Positions 36,601 through 47,394 of a DNA stretch of 64,000 nt are shown piece by piece. Where the stretch lies: positions 25,292,501-25,356,500 of the forward strand of contig NC_056757.1 in the NCBI RefSeq assembly GCF_018687715.1, given 5' to 3'. Origin of the DNA: Carya illinoinensis. Its lineage: Eukaryota; Streptophyta; Magnoliopsida; Fagales; Juglandaceae. The translations under genes were made by a program, and so were the position numbers. The notes beneath the pieces are model-generated. The model did not search any database. It was given only the letters and a program-made list of their open reading frames with translations, and was not told the origin of the DNA. Position 1 is the first letter of the stretch. Every line of letters begins with the position of its first letter.

Positions 36601-38498
36601 TTAACTACCAAAGTCAGACAGATCCGGAATTATAATTAACATTCATTCAAATATGTCAATTGTGCTGCTCCTCTATCTTTATAAATTATATCTAGTCAGA
36701 TATAACAATATGCACCTGGGCATGAGGGGTGGACAAAACAGCTCCTCACAAGACTGCATTAGCCTTTATACTTGTTGGATATTTCATATTTCCATCTGGA
36801 CACGCCAATCTGGCAGTTATACATAAAATGCATCAGTACACACCATCATAGTAGTTATAAAGGAGCAGTGCATTCGCTGCATTGACAATTGAGGGGAAAT
36901 TAAATATAATAGTCATATAAATTAATGGGTTGTACTATGTCAGCAACATAAGCATGTAAGCAAACCTGAATATGAGCAATCCATCAATCACCTCCAATAT
37001 CCAACACCCAGATTACATGGGGACTTATAAAAAAACTGCAAAGTACCATACCCTACTTTTCATCACCAACCAACTTATATTAGTGTGATTAGAATTTATG
37101 TTAGAAGGCAATTTCTTTAATAAGTTGGACTAATATACAAAGCATAAACATGCACAAATTAGCAAATAAAACGAAACATTCTGAACAACAAGAAACAATA
37201 TTCCTAACACAGCAAAAGCAAAAAAAAAAAAAAAAAAACAAATAATGCATACGTTGCGATACCTATAGGTTCTAGCTTCTATCTATCAGCAAAAATAGGT
37301 TCTACCTGCAAGCAAGAAAACCACAATAGTCTGTTAACAAATAAAAAAAATACTAGTGAAACTGTATGGCTTTCATAGCTTAAAACACACAAAAATTTGT
37401 TACAATATATTATAAATACACTAAACAGAAAAATTAAAAAGAGAAGATCTTCTCTTTTTAACCGTTACATCCCAACGCATATTATATTAAATATTTAATC
37501 CCACCTTAACTCAAACACAACGTAGCCCCATCCCACCATTTAGAGTTGACCACATATATCCTAACAATCGGAACTAAGACAACACAAAGGAAGCAGAAGC
37601 TAATAATAATATACTCATAGTGTCAATTTCTGCCTTGATATTTGGAACCTGCGCATAATAATATAAAATGACCAAGTAAAGTATGGTTCTTAATTAACTT
37701 TACACATGTAAGCAGACATGCATCATAGTAAAAATCCCCACACATTTCAGTGTATTGAAGGAACTGGGAACTGAATGATTAATCATCAACAAGTACCAAC
37801 CATCCGTAGCAGAGATCAAAGAATCTGTAGTGCAAGAGCAATCAAGAAGAAACTTTAATCATTTCTTGACTTGAGAACAAACCAAAGCCATGACAAAAAA
37901 TGAGTTAATCAAAATACCATGAATTGTGAAGAGCAGCTATGCTGCAAATGTTGGAATACTGAACTCAAAAGTGTGATGTAAGTCGCCTTGAAAATAAAAC
38001 CATAAACCACAAATTCGAACAAAATACTTCTTACTTAAATGCAGACAATGCGGATAGTTGTTCAAGCCAGAAAATGATCATTCGCACATGAAGTCTTGTA
38101 AAGGAATAAAGGCTTTGGTAAAAACTCCCAACAGTCTCTACTGAGAAGACACCATCCCAAGCAAAAAAAGGACCAATATATATATATATGTACTCTCTCA
38201 TGTCTGCATCGGCTATTGCTGATAACACCTCCAATGTTCTAAACCAGCTCTCCAAAGAGATGTATATATTACAAATTCAAATGTGTACATATATACACAC
38301 ACACACACAATGACATATATATATAGCTCCAAATTAAAGGAAAAAAATTACAAACTCCAAAGAAATAATACTATAGGTTGAACAATATGGCCGTACGATC
38401 ACCACCACTGCTGCCTGCATGCCACGGCCAGTAAAAACACACAAATACACTCATGTATATATATATATGTATATACAAGGGTAAAATATCCTATATAT
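33674..38498. other. Long AT-rich non-coding stretch
   Basis: No supported coding exon over 4.8 kb. The region has many TATATA tracts, a poly-A run at 37218-37238, and a short GCGAGTAAAATTCGCCGC inverted word near 36531 like those of the CACTA-type blocks. A minus-strand segment at 38190-38255 (ESWFRTLEVLSAIADADMRE) is exon-like but isolated, and it runs into a TA repeat. Confidence 0.45.
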
Positions 38499-38775
38499 AT
38501 TTTTTTTTTTGATAAGTAAATCAAAGTGTATTAATAAAAGACTAGGCAAAGCCATGTGTTACAAAGAAAGCCCTAAACTATGTAGGGACAATAGATACAA
38601 GGAAGTCATGAAAGGCTTGACCATTAAAATTAACGGCAATGGTCCAAGTACAAATAGTTCTAAAAAAGAAAGCTTTTAGTTCCTCCCTCAATCTCTCTTT
38701 GTCCTCAAAAGTCCGTTCATTACACTGCTGCCATACGCATCACATGATACAAATAGGAATCATCTTACAAACAGC
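38499..38775 (-). mobile_element. 5'-truncated LINE, 3' end only
   Basis: On the minus strand the segment ends ...TTTACTTATC followed by a run of A (the T-run at about 38500-38511 on the plus strand), the standard tail of plant LINEs. Upstream, a frame reads ERTFEDKERLREELKAFFFR, then TICTWTIAV and HDFLVSIVPT before a TAG, which is the usual C-terminal end of plant L1 ORF2 proteins. It is a dead-on-arrival copy produced by incomplete reverse transcription. Confidence 0.7.
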
Positions 38776-41700
38776 CTTGATCTGTTTGGAAGATCAATAA
38801 TTATATCTTATTACCATCGAGTCATACTCTAATATTTGTAGTAACTAAAATACTCTAATACCCAGGAAGCAATGGATATATTCTCGTTGAGATTAACTTT
38901 AACTTTCTCTTTTTGTATTTTTTATCACCCAGAATGATAAACCAAGGACCATTACAATATTAGAGTATTCTTTCAATCCTAGTCCAAATATCTTATGAAT
39001 ACCATATAGTGCTAAAATGAATTAACAACATATAATTTGGAAGACATCTTCAAAAGAAATAAAAGGAATAGATAGTGGGATCCACTCCTTTGTTCCATTA
39101 CCGCTTAATCAGTCTGATCCAATTCCAAAGTCGGTGGAGGATGAGTGCAATTTTCAGTTTTTTTCCTCCCTTCTTTAAAAGACAAAAAGAAAAAGAAGTA
39201 TCTTCTTATGAAATCATTACTCTCTTTCCTTTTTCATTCATTCTTTAATAATCTCTCCCTAGATGGGCATACCCTCATGTTTCACAGTTTCACTGGCCAT
39301 GATCTTAATTATTCACTTATATTTTGTTTATAAAATACCAAAATACAATATTAGTAGAAGTGACCTAAAAAGTAAAGAAACATGAGAAGACCAACAAGCT
39401 AGATCTAGGACAGGCTAATAAATTCTGTTTAAAAAATACAAACAGGTATTTCTTATGCAAATCATATATAACACCTCAAGTGCACAGAACATGATACAGC
39501 AAAACAGCAAACTAAGAATAAAAGAACGATTCTGCAATTCAATCCTTACTTCTTTAATATTCCTTCATTTTGTGTGTGTGTGTGTGTGTATAAATGCATG
39601 TGCCTTATGTGCTTCTTCAGCTCGTGAAAAATCAGGAGAGGGTTTCAAGGAGCCATATGGCACCAACACTTTTGGTGCTTCCCTTGTGAGCAGTTACAGG
39701 AAATTCAAGCCACACCTTCTAACATGTCAATTGCCTAGATGGGCTATCTTTTTTTGTACTTTATAACACTAGCTTCCTTCAATCATGGAATGACATCCCC
39801 AATTTTATATTACTTAAATACAGAGTGTTGCTGCTACTATTTCTGTTCCCTTTTGCCTATTTTCTTGAGAGGTTCGTTCATTTCTTCTAGTTTAAATAAC
39901 CTGCTTAATCACTAATAACTATATATGGTGTCTAAAATGTGTTAAGGCAGACTAACTAACAAAAATTCAATTATTGCCATGCAGGGTTTGACCCTAAACA
40001 TGTGCTTTTCCCTACACCTCCCCAACATTCCTTGCAGCAATGGTCAATACCATTGTGTCTAACATTTGTTGGGAAACCAATGTACTAGGGTGTATTTCAG
40101 GCTAATTGATTATCAGGATCCATGTTTTCTTTTCAAATGATATATGCATCTCTATTTTCATCATGCTGGGTAAGCTTTAAAATTATTTTCATTAAAGTGT
40201 GGAAGCTTAATCTAAACATCTCTGTTTATTAGATGTGATTATACTAGTGAGTGAGACATTATTCTTTGAAGGGAGCACTAGGAACCAAATGTGACGTTAT
40301 TTGGTTCTTATTGACTTTATGCAAGAGGCCTCAATCAGTATGGAGTATAGAACCAAAAGAACATTATGAAGGTAAAAAACACTAGCTGCAGCCATTAAAG
40401 TAAGAATATAGCACCTAAGTCAACTCCATATTAAAAGAACATTCAATATCTTAAAAGAACTTTAGCACCTAAAATCAACTCATTCTAAAAGAAATTTACA
40501 CAAGGGAATCATGATATCACCTGTTCATCCAGCCCACGGCAAATTCTTGACAACTGTAGCAACTCAAACCTGGCAAAAGACCAACAGTTACCCAGCAAAA
40601 AGCATGCAGTCCAGATTTTGACAGCAATGGCATACGGCGACCAAAACCATGCATTGAACCACCAACATCTGGCCCAAAGAACTTCAGAAATAAACATATA
40701 CAAATTGTCAATATGAGTGTATCCATTAGAAAAAACACCTACGTATTAAATAGCATAATTATGGCATGAATTCCATACTTCGAGAGATTGTTAAGTTTGC
40801 TTTGTATTGTGCATAACTTAAGCTGTATAAAATTGAGATAACAGGGTAAGACTGGGAACTGCATAGGTCCTTGGGCACCAAGAATTGTAGATATCTTTGT
40901 TGAGGGCTAATCATATAGATTCTCCACCCATTTACCTATCAAAGAAACAAAAATAAAAAGATTCTCCACTCATACATATATGCTGCAGATGCCCTATGGC
41001 TCTAGTGGTAGTTACCACCGAGTTCCCTCATTGATGAAAGGATTAGCAGTTGAAGCAGAATCCTTGAGTTGAATAACATGTCAATGGATCAATAACCTTT
41101 GTCTTAGAGGAAGTTAGAGCTAACAGATCCTAAGAATAAAAATATTAGAAGTTCAAGTTTAAAACAGAATAAAAAACATCTCCAGTTTTTGACTCAACTG
41201 TTTTGCAGTCAGAGACACTACATTAGGGGAAAAATTTTGATGCAATAGTAAAGGCGAGGTAATGCCTAGATTGCCTGTTTATGATCATATACTCTGCTTC
41301 AAGCCACTTATTTAATGTGCCTTACAACTTGCAGTAAGTATCCTTTGTCAATTATTCTAGTTGGGGTTGGAGATGGGCCAAGGGATAGCATGAGAGAATT
41401 TATTAATAGCATCCCTGCTCACGACTTTGATAAGTTCCATATGTACTCCCAACACTGCTCCTCTATTATTTAGCTCTATTTAACGCTCTTATCATTTTCT
41501 TTTTATTTTTGGTCAATGTATGATTGACAAGTAGTGCATTGTTTCGACAAACTTATTGTAGTTTGTGAATTTTACAGAGAAAATGTCAAAGAATATGGAC
41601 CAACCCCAAAAAGAAGTCTAAATTTTCTCTTGCAGGATTGATTAATTAAACTAACATCTCAGTATAAAAAAATCATAGAGCTTAATTTATTGGGGTAAAA

Positions 41701-42704
41701 ATACATAACTTCTCTATTTTAGGGTCTTCATAATTTTTCTATTGCAACTATTAACAATCATCATTTTCAATTTGATGATATGCTTATTTTGAAATGTTCA
41801 AGCAGTGTTAGTAGAGGGATGGCTATTCACAGGGTTCCTCTTCCCCCATTTACACCTACTACAGCTTCTTTCGGCACCCAAGAAACTTTGCTTTGAAGTA
41901 AGTAAAGAATTAAATATTTCAATGTTTTATAACTATAATCAGTTGCACAATGTAGATAATGAAACTCGAAAGCAATCACAGGTCTTGAGGCATAATATAT
42001 ACTTTCCCTCCAGTAATAAAGATTGTATTCGATTGCAAAACTTAGCAAGAATGAAAAAGAAAGCATTATTCAAATTTATGGACAAAAGGGGCTTCATTAA
42101 AATAGACAAAGACAACTATGACATAATACAAGGATAGCTAAGCTAGTACCAGCGCCAATACTTAACAATTTTGCACTTGAAACAAGCAGAAAACATAAAA
42201 GGCATTGTAGGTTATTTAAAGGAGACTCTGCAGTTACCCAGCAATTTCACTAATTTTGAATGGGTGACAGTTTGGAACTTCAAAGACAGCCGAAGGAGAC
42301 AAACACAAACAGTGCATCAGTAAAGGGGCCACGAATAATCGAAAACAAAGGGAATAAATCCATAACTAATTAATCAAAACCACCAGGTATTCAGAGAAAC
42401 AAGGACGCTTAGCATATGCCTAGAAAGGACTAGCTCTCAGACACACGGTGGCAAAATATTATTCTACTACCCAAATGCACAATTTTTGGAAAAAGCAACG
42501 AGCGAGGATGAAGGGGGGAGAGATAGATCATAAAGGGATGCAGAGATACCTGTGGTGCATGAAAGAGATTCCCCAGTGTCAATCGACGATCTCGACTGCC
42601 GATACTGGACTGCCCAAAACAGGAGGCACAGACTTTGGAGTTTTTCGAGTCTGAATCGAATGGCCTAGGTTCCGCGGAAGGAGAACCAAGTGGCCAGTGT
42701 AGAA
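38776..42704. other. Intergenic DNA with exon-like traces on the minus strand
   Basis: No gene is assignable. Two minus-strand pieces have splice-like borders: about 40525-40574 (after TTTTGCCAG, before GTGATATC; frame FELLQLSRICRGLDEQ) and about 42552-42660 (before a GTATCT donor; frame ends TLGNLFHAP). They may be exons of a decayed minus-strand gene whose 5' end lies near 42.68 kb, where the composition becomes GC-richer. I do not recognise the family. Confidence 0.35.
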
Positions 42705-42906
42705 ATACTTATTTCTTATTACGACGATTATTTTCGTCGCTATATATTCATAAACCGCTGCAAAAAATAAAGTTATTGAACCGCTGACATTTGTCGCATT
42801 ATGATGTTAATAGGGACGGCGAGTTGAAATTCGCGGCAATTCATTATTATTGCGGCGATTGTATTTGTATCAATAACAAAATTGCTGCAATAAATTATTT
42901 TTCTTG
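42705..42906. repeat. Short CACTA-like MITE
   Basis: About 200 bases begin GTGTAGAAATACTTATTTC and end AAATTATTTTTCTTGG. Inside are GACGATTATTTTCGTCGC, CCGCTGCAAAA, GGCGAGTTGAAATTCGCGGC and TTGCTGCAA, short inverted pairs typical of CACTA-derived miniature elements. The termini are degenerate and the 3-bp target duplication is not certain. Confidence 0.45.
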
Positions 42907-44811
42907 GAAAAACATTACTATACCCTCTTCTCATGGCCCTCAAAGTGACCGCCGGTTGAAAATATTATTATTTTTTATTTAGTGATTAAAAAAGTAATTT
43001 TAAGTATTTTAATGTATTTTTTTATTTTTTAATTTAAATATATTAAAAAATATAGAAAGAAAAATTAAAACAAAAAAGTGAATGCGGTCGGTCAAAATGA
43101 GCAGGATACTCTGAGCGGTAGGGTAGTACCACCTTTTTTCTTGTCCTCCGATAACTTGCCAGAGTATAAATATTATTTTCTAAATTTGGCCACTTCTAGT
43201 AAATTAAGCAGCAAAAGTAAAATTGTATCTTTCCCCTACTTTTGAGGAAATTAATAAAAATTACATGGAGGATTTCGATACTTGGTTTTTTCTATATAGA
43301 TATTATTTAATTAAGCAATTAATCAATAATTTTGAAAATTAAGAAATAATTGTAAGCATTTTTTTCTATCTAGATAAGGAGAATTAATTAAAATTTATTG
43401 ACTAGTGAGAAGTGTTGTGAATAGTAGTGAAAAAGTAATAAAAAAATAATAATAGAATATTGAATAGTAGTAAAAAATAGATGAAAAATAATACTAAAAT
43501 AATGAATAGTAGTAAAATATGTTGAGAATACCTGAAGTATTTTCAGTATCTAAACACTGCCTAAATATGTTTGTTGTATTTTTTGTTTTTATTTTTACTG
43601 CAGAAAGGTTTCTGCATAAATATAATATGCATGCATCTTATCTTTCGAATGTGAAAACTCTGTATCAATTTACTTTTGCAATGTTCTTTTGTGCAATTAT
43701 TTTGCCTTTGTTTCCAAAATGGACATATGATTTATTCCCCCTATTTTTAAACTTGAACTGGAGGTAACCTAAGCCTTATTTCATTGCATGTAGTTAGGAT
43801 GAAGCTTTTTCATATGCTTGGGAAGTTCAAGTACCATTCGTTACAAGCCATGGAATATGTACGTGAACTTGCTTTTTGAATTTTGAGTTTTTCTTCCCTA
43901 CCACTACTAACAAAGTGGCCTTAACTAATGAAAAGAAAAAAATGGGTTGGAAATGTGCTCCAACCTCGACTGTAACGTCGTGCATCATGTAGAATTAGCT
44001 TAGTGCTTAAGCATGAAGAGGCTGCACTTTCTATATGATGTTCTCAAGAATACTTAGAAGAGGCATCCAGATCATTAGCTTTAAGGGGCTAGCTTCACAT
44101 TTTAGAGCATCATGTTCGAATATCTCATCAAGTCTCAATCATGGCTAGGCATCTAGAGAATTAGCTTATGGCTTAAGCATTAATATCAGCAACTTGAACT
44201 TTTTAGGGCATCATGTTCGATTGCATTACAAGATGTAGCTTTCTCTATGTGCTTCTTCTTTTTTTTCCATTGTGATTGATTGCTCTAATTACTGCTTGCT
44301 TTTAATTCCCTCCATCATTCACTCTAATTCACACCACATAAAGTTAGTCATATTGCCATCTCCACCACACTATTAATGTTTCACTGCAGAAAAGCTCATG
44401 ATCATGATGATGTCACTAAAATAGAGGTACGTAGTCGCTCGATCGCTTCTTGTGTCCATCTCCGATGTGGTTTTCACAACATATTCTAGTAATTATCTTA
44501 CCACCTCATGTTTACACGTTTGAATGTTCGGCACAAGGCTTGACTGGAGGGCCTGAACATGAAGATCGGAAGATATGTATTGAGTACTGAATGATCGATA
44601 GAGTTACCCACTGTGTTTGACCACATCAACATTTCTGATATGTTCCTTTCTGCAAGAATTTATTTCCTTGTTTTTCCATGTGCTTTCTTGTCATCCTAGT
44701 GTCAAGTTCTATCTTCCTTGGTTTTGAGTTTGTCTAACGCGCAAAATTCTTTGAAGTTCTTTCTTTTTTTTCTTTTTCAAAAAAAAAAAAAAAAAAAAAA
44801 ACGAAACAAGA
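42907..44811. other. Upstream region of the NLR gene
   Basis: AT-rich, with GAATAGTAGTAAAAA-type repeats at 43430-43520 and a duplicated module at 43985-44225 (TTAGCTTA...CTTAAGCAT and GCATCATGTTCGA each twice). A T-rich run followed by about 22 A (44780-44801) ends 11 bases before the ATG. The NLR promoter must lie here, but no clear TATA box can be singled out. Confidence 0.5.
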
Positions 44812-47394
44812 ATGGAGGTCGTTGCTGCAATTGCAGCGACAATCGTAGAGTACACTATTGGACCAGTTGGACAATGGCTATGTTATTCATGCCGCTATGG
44901 CAGCAACATGGAGGATCTAAAGAATCAGGTAAAGAGTTTGCAGGATGCTAAAAGTAAGGTGCAACACTCCATTTATGCTGCTATAAGAAATGGTGAGGAA
45001 ATTGAAGATGATGTCAACACGTGGTTGACAAAGGCGAGTGTGATTACAGAATTGGCCACCAGGAAAATTCGTGAAGGTGAAGAAGAAGAAGTAGAGACGA
45101 GGAGCTCTAATATTGGGGCATGCCTGAACTTGAAGCAACGACATCAGCTAAGCCAAGAAGCAAAGAATATAGTGGGAAATATTGCTGAACTTCTTAAGAA
45201 TGGAACCTTTAACAAAGTTTCTTATCGTCCTGCTTTAGAAGTTGGAATGTGGGCGACTACAAGATACATGGATTACGTGAACTTGCAATCGAGAATGTCA
45301 ATTGCAAAGGGAATTATGGAGGCATTGGGAGATGCTAATATCAACAAGATTGGTGTATGGGGGATGGCTGGAGTTGGAAAAAGTACATTGATGAGAGAAA
45401 TTGTCAGGAAAGTCAATAAAGAAAAGTTATTCGATGAGGTGGCTATGGTAATCGTGTCAGAGAGTCCAGATTTAAGGCGAATTCAAGGAGAGATTGCGGA
45501 CACATTGGGTCTAAAGTTTGATCAAGAGACTGAAAAAGGGAGAGCAAGTCAACTACAAAGGAGGCTATCGAAAGACAAGAAGATACTTGTTATTTTGGAT
45601 GATATATGGAAGCCACTTGATTTGGTGGAAATAGGAATTATTCCTTCTGAAAGATGCAAAATAGTACTGACATCTAGAAATCGAGATGTATTAACTTGCA
45701 GAATGGGCACCCAAAAGGATTTTGAAATTCAAACTTTATTGATAGAAGAAGCATGGGACTTATTTGAGAAGATGGCGGGTGAATCTGTCAAAGATCCTAA
45801 TGTGAGAGGCATAGCAACTGAGATAGCTAAAGAGTGTGCAGGTCTTCCTATTGCTCTTGTAACAGTTTCAAATGCCTTAAAAAATAAGATTTTAGGTGAA
45901 TGGAAGGATGCCCTGCGCCAGCTAAGAAGACTGGTTCCTAGACACGTCACAGAAATGCTAAAAAGAGTATATTCTCCTATAGAGTTGAGTTACAAGAAAC
46001 TTGAGTCTCAGCAGCTTAAATCCCTCGTTTTACTCTGTGCTCAACTCTCACCCTTTGTTTTCTATCGTGACTTGTTGAAGTATTGTTATGGTTACGGCTT
46101 TTTTCATGATGGCATTGATACATTGGAAGAAGCAAGAAACATGCTAGATACACTACTTGGTAAACTAAGAGACTCTTGTCTGATACTAGAAAGTTTCATT
46201 CATGGATTTCGAATGCATGATCTTGTTCGTGATGTCGCTACAATAATTGCATCGGAGGATCATAATATGTTTGTTGTCATCAGAGACGATGGTGGGCTAA
46301 GAACATGGCCGGAAGTAGATTCATTCAAAAGATGCGAAGCTTTCTCTCTTCTTGGTGGAGATATCAATCAACTTCCCAATGAAATGGAATGTCCCGAATT
46401 AAGATTCTTTCATCTCTGTTTAGAAGATCGTTCATTGCAGATACCGGACACTTTCTTTCAAGGGATGGACAAGCTCAATGTTTTAGATTTGACAAAAACA
46501 CAACTTCCATCACTTCCTTCGTCTCTTCTTCTCCTTAGAAACCTACAAACATTGTGTTTGGATCAATGCATGTTGGGAGACATATCTGGGATTGGAAAAC
46601 TCAAGAATTTAGTAATTCTTAGTCTTCTTCGTTCTGACATTTCAAAACTACCAAAAGAAATAGCGTCGTTGGTTCATTTGCGGTTGTTAGATTTGAGCAA
46701 TTGTTCCAAACTCGAAATGATTCTCCCAAATGTCATATCAAGTTTGGTCAAATTAGAAGAGCTATATATGGGAAACAGCTTTGTTCAATGGGAGGATGAA
46801 GGTCTCAATGATGAAAGAAAAAATGCCAGCCTTGCTGAGCTCAATCATTTGTCAAAATTGACAAGTTTAGATATACAAATTCCAAATGTCAACAATCTAT
46901 CGAAAGATTTAATGTTCGAAAAGTTGGAGAGATACACAATATGCATAGGAGATGTTTGGGACTGGATTGATAGTACTGGACGAACCTCGAGAAGACTGAA
47001 ACTCAAGTTCAACCCAAGCTTTCAACTGCAGTCTTGGGTCAAATTGCTATGGAAGAGAGTGGAAGATCTTCGTTTAGATAAGTTAAATGGTGTTGAGAGT
47101 GTCATACCCGAAATGGATAGAGAAGGACTTCAACAACTTAAGCATCTTCATATCGAAAATAATGCTGAGCTTAAGTATATCCTTAACTTGAGGACACCGG
47201 TTATTGCGTTTCCTACCTTGGAGATGTTCGTTCTCGAGAATATGATTAGTTTAGAAGAAATATGTCATGGCAAACTTCGATTAACATCCTTCAAAAACTT
47301 GAGAGTTTTAAAGGTGATAAGCTGTGATAAATTAAAATATGTCTTCTCATCATCCATTGCCAGGGCCTTCCATTACTTGAAGAATTGGAGGTAA
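44812..47394 (+). CDS. CC-NBS-LRR (NLR) disease-resistance protein, first exon, prematurely ended
   Basis: Intracellular immune receptor of the RPS2/RPS5-like (At4g27190-type) non-TIR class. The 860-codon frame holds an N-terminal coiled-coil region (1-150), NB-ARC with P-loop GMAGVGKS (184-191), kinase-2 ILVILDDIW (258-266), RNBS-B CKIVLTSR (282-289), GLPIAL (344-349) and MHD (468-470), then LRRs from about 545. All nucleotide-binding motifs look intact. The frame ends at a TAA in ...FHYLKNWR because a G run at 47363-47365 is one base short. In the next frame the LRR continues as LLEELEVKHCNNMGAIVKK to a splice donor at 47601. The natural protein would continue through three more exons (next entry). 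It could still give a truncated CC-NB-LRR protein. The start ATG follows a poly-A run and is the first in frame with the MEVVAAIA start usual for the family. Confidence 0.93.
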   Translation: MEVVAAIAATIVEYTIGPVGQWLCYSCRYGSNMEDLKNQVKSLQDAKSKVQHSIYAAIRNGEEIEDDVNTWLTKASVITELATRKIREGEEEEVETRSSNIGACLNLKQRHQLSQEAKNIVGNIAELLKNGTFNKVSYRPALEVGMWATTRYMDYVNLQSRMSIAKGIMEALGDANINKIGVWGMAGVGKSTLMREIVRKVNKEKLFDEVAMVIVSESPDLRRIQGEIADTLGLKFDQETEKGRASQLQRRLSKDKKILVILDDIWKPLDLVEIGIIPSERCKIVLTSRNRDVLTCRMGTQKDFEIQTLLIEEAWDLFEKMAGESVKDPNVRGIATEIAKECAGLPIALVTVSNALKNKILGEWKDALRQLRRLVPRHVTEMLKRVYSPIELSYKKLESQQLKSLVLLCAQLSPFVFYRDLLKYCYGYGFFHDGIDTLEEARNMLDTLLGKLRDSCLILESFIHGFRMHDLVRDVATIIASEDHNMFVVIRDDGGLRTWPEVDSFKRCEAFSLLGGDINQLPNEMECPELRFFHLCLEDRSLQIPDTFFQGMDKLNVLDLTKTQLPSLPSSLLLLRNLQTLCLDQCMLGDISGIGKLKNLVILSLLRSDISKLPKEIASLVHLRLLDLSNCSKLEMILPNVISSLVKLEELYMGNSFVQWEDEGLNDERKNASLAELNHLSKLTSLDIQIPNVNNLSKDLMFEKLERYTICIGDVWDWIDSTGRTSRRLKLKFNPSFQLQSWVKLLWKRVEDLRLDKLNGVESVIPEMDREGLQQLKHLHIENNAELKYILNLRTPVIAFPTLEMFVLENMISLEEICHGKLRLTSFKNLRVLKVISCDKLKYVFSSSIARAFHYLKNWR

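Noticed and set aside
30911..42906. One 12-kb CACTA element that captured the HIPP fragment and other exons
   Set aside because: Both edges resemble degenerate CACTA ends, but the termini do not match each other convincingly, there is no transposase, and no 3-bp target duplication could be shown. Two separate fragments are reported instead.
44780..44801. Poly-A just before the NLR start as a sign of retroposition
   Set aside because: Three GT-AG introns are retained downstream, so this is not a processed copy. The A run is a simple-sequence tract.
44718..44951. Frame starting through the poly-A run upstream of the NLR
   Set aside because: It overlaps the NLR start in another frame and contains a Lys run encoded by the A tract. 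The NLR frame with its conserved motifs is clearly the real one.
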